Below, piece by piece: positions 63,901 through 64,000 of a DNA stretch of 64,000 bases. Position 1 is the first letter of the stretch. Every line of letters starts with the position of its first letter. A program made the position numbers and the translations under genes. The notes beneath the pieces are model-generated. The model was not told the origin of the DNA and ran no database searches. It saw nothing but the letters and a program-made list of their open reading frames with translations. This stretch comes from Enterobacter sichuanensis (GTDB lineage Bacteria > Pseudomonadota > Gammaproteobacteria > Enterobacterales > Enterobacteriaceae). Location: positions 46,371-110,370 of the forward strand of contig NZ_POVL01000008.1 in NCBI RefSeq assembly GCF_002939185.1, read 5' to 3'.

Positions 63901-64000
63901 ACAAACTGATAAGGCCAGCGGCGGTATTCAGAACAATGCTATCGCGCTAATAACGAGTACGCTCGCGCAGGTTAACCAGCGCAACCTCCTGAGCGTCCAG
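60902..64000 (+). CDS. host specificity protein J (tail tip), cut by the window edge
   Basis: Central tail fibre and receptor-binding protein of lambda type. The frame is open from ATG 60902 to the last base (1033 codons) without a stop, so the receptor-binding C-terminus is missing. The N-terminus (MAKTITGRKGGSSSSRTPTE, ILVALGEGEFAGQLTGKDIY) and the hub region (YDLVVSDRFGLG, CDQMVPDG) are typical. Two fibronectin type III-like domains span about residues 615-815. A coiled-coil Ala/Thr/Glu-rich stalk begins near 816 (TEARVTDVTRLEAKTAQNEA). Confidence 0.93.
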   Translation, partial: MAKTITGRKGGSSSSRTPTEQPDDLQSVAKAKILVALGEGEFAGQLTGKDIYLDGTALENADGSQNFSGVTWEFRSGTQAQKYIQGIPGTENEISVGTEVTSGTAWTRTFTNTQLSAVRLRLKWPSLFKQEDDGDLVGYSVNYAIDLQTDGGTWQTVLNTSVTGKTTSGYERSHRIDLPQAGSTWTIRLRKITADANSAKIGDTMTLQSFTEVIDAKLRYPNTALLYIEFDSSQFNGSIPQISCEPRGRVIRVPDTYDPETRSYSGTWTGAFKWAWTDNPAWIFYDLVVSDRFGLGHRLTAANIDKWTLYQVAQYCDQMVPDGKGGNGTEPRYTCNVYIQDRNDAYTVLRDFAAIFRGMTYWGGDQIVALADMPRDVDYSYTRANVVGGRFTYSSSTTKSRYTTALVSWSDPGNAYADAMEPVFEQALVARYGFNQLEMTAIGCTRQSEANRKGRWGILTNNKDRVVSFDVGLDGNIPQPGYIIAVADELLSGKVMGGRISAVNGRVIKLDRVADAAAGDRLILNLPSGASQSRTIQAVNGESVTVTTAYSETPQAEAVWVVESDELYAQQYRVVSVSDNGDGTFSITGASHDPDKYARIDTGAIIDQRPVSVIPPGNQSPPANIVISSFSVVQQNISVETMRVSWDQAQNAIAYEAQWRRNDGNWVNVPRSSTTSFDVPGIYAGRYLVRVRAINAAEISSGWGYSEEKTLTGKVGNPPKPVGFIASENVVFGIELNWGFPANTDDTLKTEIQYSLTGTEDDAMLLADVPYPQRKYQQMGLKAGQIFWYRAQLVDRSGNESGYTEWVRGQASIDVSDITDVILEEIKDSETFKDLIESAVESSEKFAELADAIKENANGLAAAVGSNKQTAEAIIGNALAIADVVVRQTAQQGANSATFEQLREVIATETEARVTDVTRLEAKTAQNEAGITDVRQALATETEARASAVSQLTATTQAASDKADSAAAVGAQNTASITDLSQVVTDLDSSMASRLEELGAQTDKASGGIQNNAIALITSTLAQVNQRNLLSVQ

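Larger units (their letters stand above)
29034..64000. mobile_element. lambdoid prophage, incomplete at the right edge
   Basis: Runs from the DNA between pncB and int to beyond the window, at least 35 kb. The order int-xis-leftward genes-cI/cro-replication-Q-lysis-packaging-head-tail is a complete lambdoid layout. No gene seen is broken, so the prophage may be inducible. The head module is HK97-like, the tail lambda-like, and the int/xis pair and location resemble Gifsy-2. The right attachment site and tail fibre genes lie beyond 64000. The exact left end is not resolved and lies in 29034-29135. Confidence 0.95.

Overview
The window is an enterobacterial chromosome segment, most likely Enterobacter or a close relative. 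The gene order comEC-msbA-lpxK-ycaQ-ycaR-kdsB-ycbJ-elyC-cmoM-mukFEB-ldtD-ycbK-gloC-aspC-ompF-asnS-pncB is the E. coli/Salmonella core order, and the proteins match E. coli length almost residue for residue. They diverge too much to be E. coli or Salmonella (OmpF loops, ElyC, YcaQ C-terminus). The genus is an inference, since there is no rRNA or marker gene to settle it.

Region 1 (1-29033) is core genome. It holds lipid A/LPS genes (msbA, lpxK, kdsB), the MukBEF condensin operon behind the tRNA methyltransferase gene cmoM, envelope and cell-wall genes (elyC, ldtD, ycbK), the glyoxalase gloC, aspC, the OmpR-type porin gene ompF, asnS and the NadR-controlled pncB. One accessory gene, a 1204-residue inverse-autotransporter adhesin with six Ig-like repeats, sits between mukB and ldtD, which are neighbours in E. 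coli K-12.

Region 2 (about 29034 to beyond 64000) is a lambdoid prophage. Its right end is outside the window. It lies directly upstream of pncB, the place occupied by Gifsy-2 in Salmonella Typhimurium. Leftward genes run from the operator region at 34.5 kb down to xis and int, almost all linked by ATGA-type overlaps. They include a lone S24 domain without a DNA-binding domain, a 35-residue ANR-like protein, an ORF6N protein and a protein that reads like domains 2 and 3 of a DNA sliding clamp. The rightward early operon is cro, a 26-codon ORF, an O-like initiator carrying four 18-bp iterons, a DnaC-like loader, a DnaB-like helicase and a Q-type antiterminator. No N, cII, cIII or Red genes are visible.

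Region 3 is the late operon. A pR'-like promoter and terminator follow Q. Then comes about 1 kb of non-coding DNA with at least two related promoter/hairpin/terminator units that look like small-RNA genes, followed by the lysis cassette (two holin-like proteins, GH108 endolysin, nested Rz/Rz1). Next is an unusual block in which HNH endonuclease genes alternate with two glycosyltransferase genes (three glycosyltransferase-like modules). After that comes an HK97-type head module whose capsid protein keeps the HK97 cleavage and cross-linking residues, and a lambda-type tail (G/GT frameshift, H, M, L, K, I, J). J runs off the right edge. Several intrinsic terminators lie inside the late operon, which fits transcription by Q-modified polymerase.

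Candidates for something new are the clamp-like phage protein, the glycosyltransferase/HNH block, the tandem small-RNA-like units, and the S24/ANR pair beside the immunity region.
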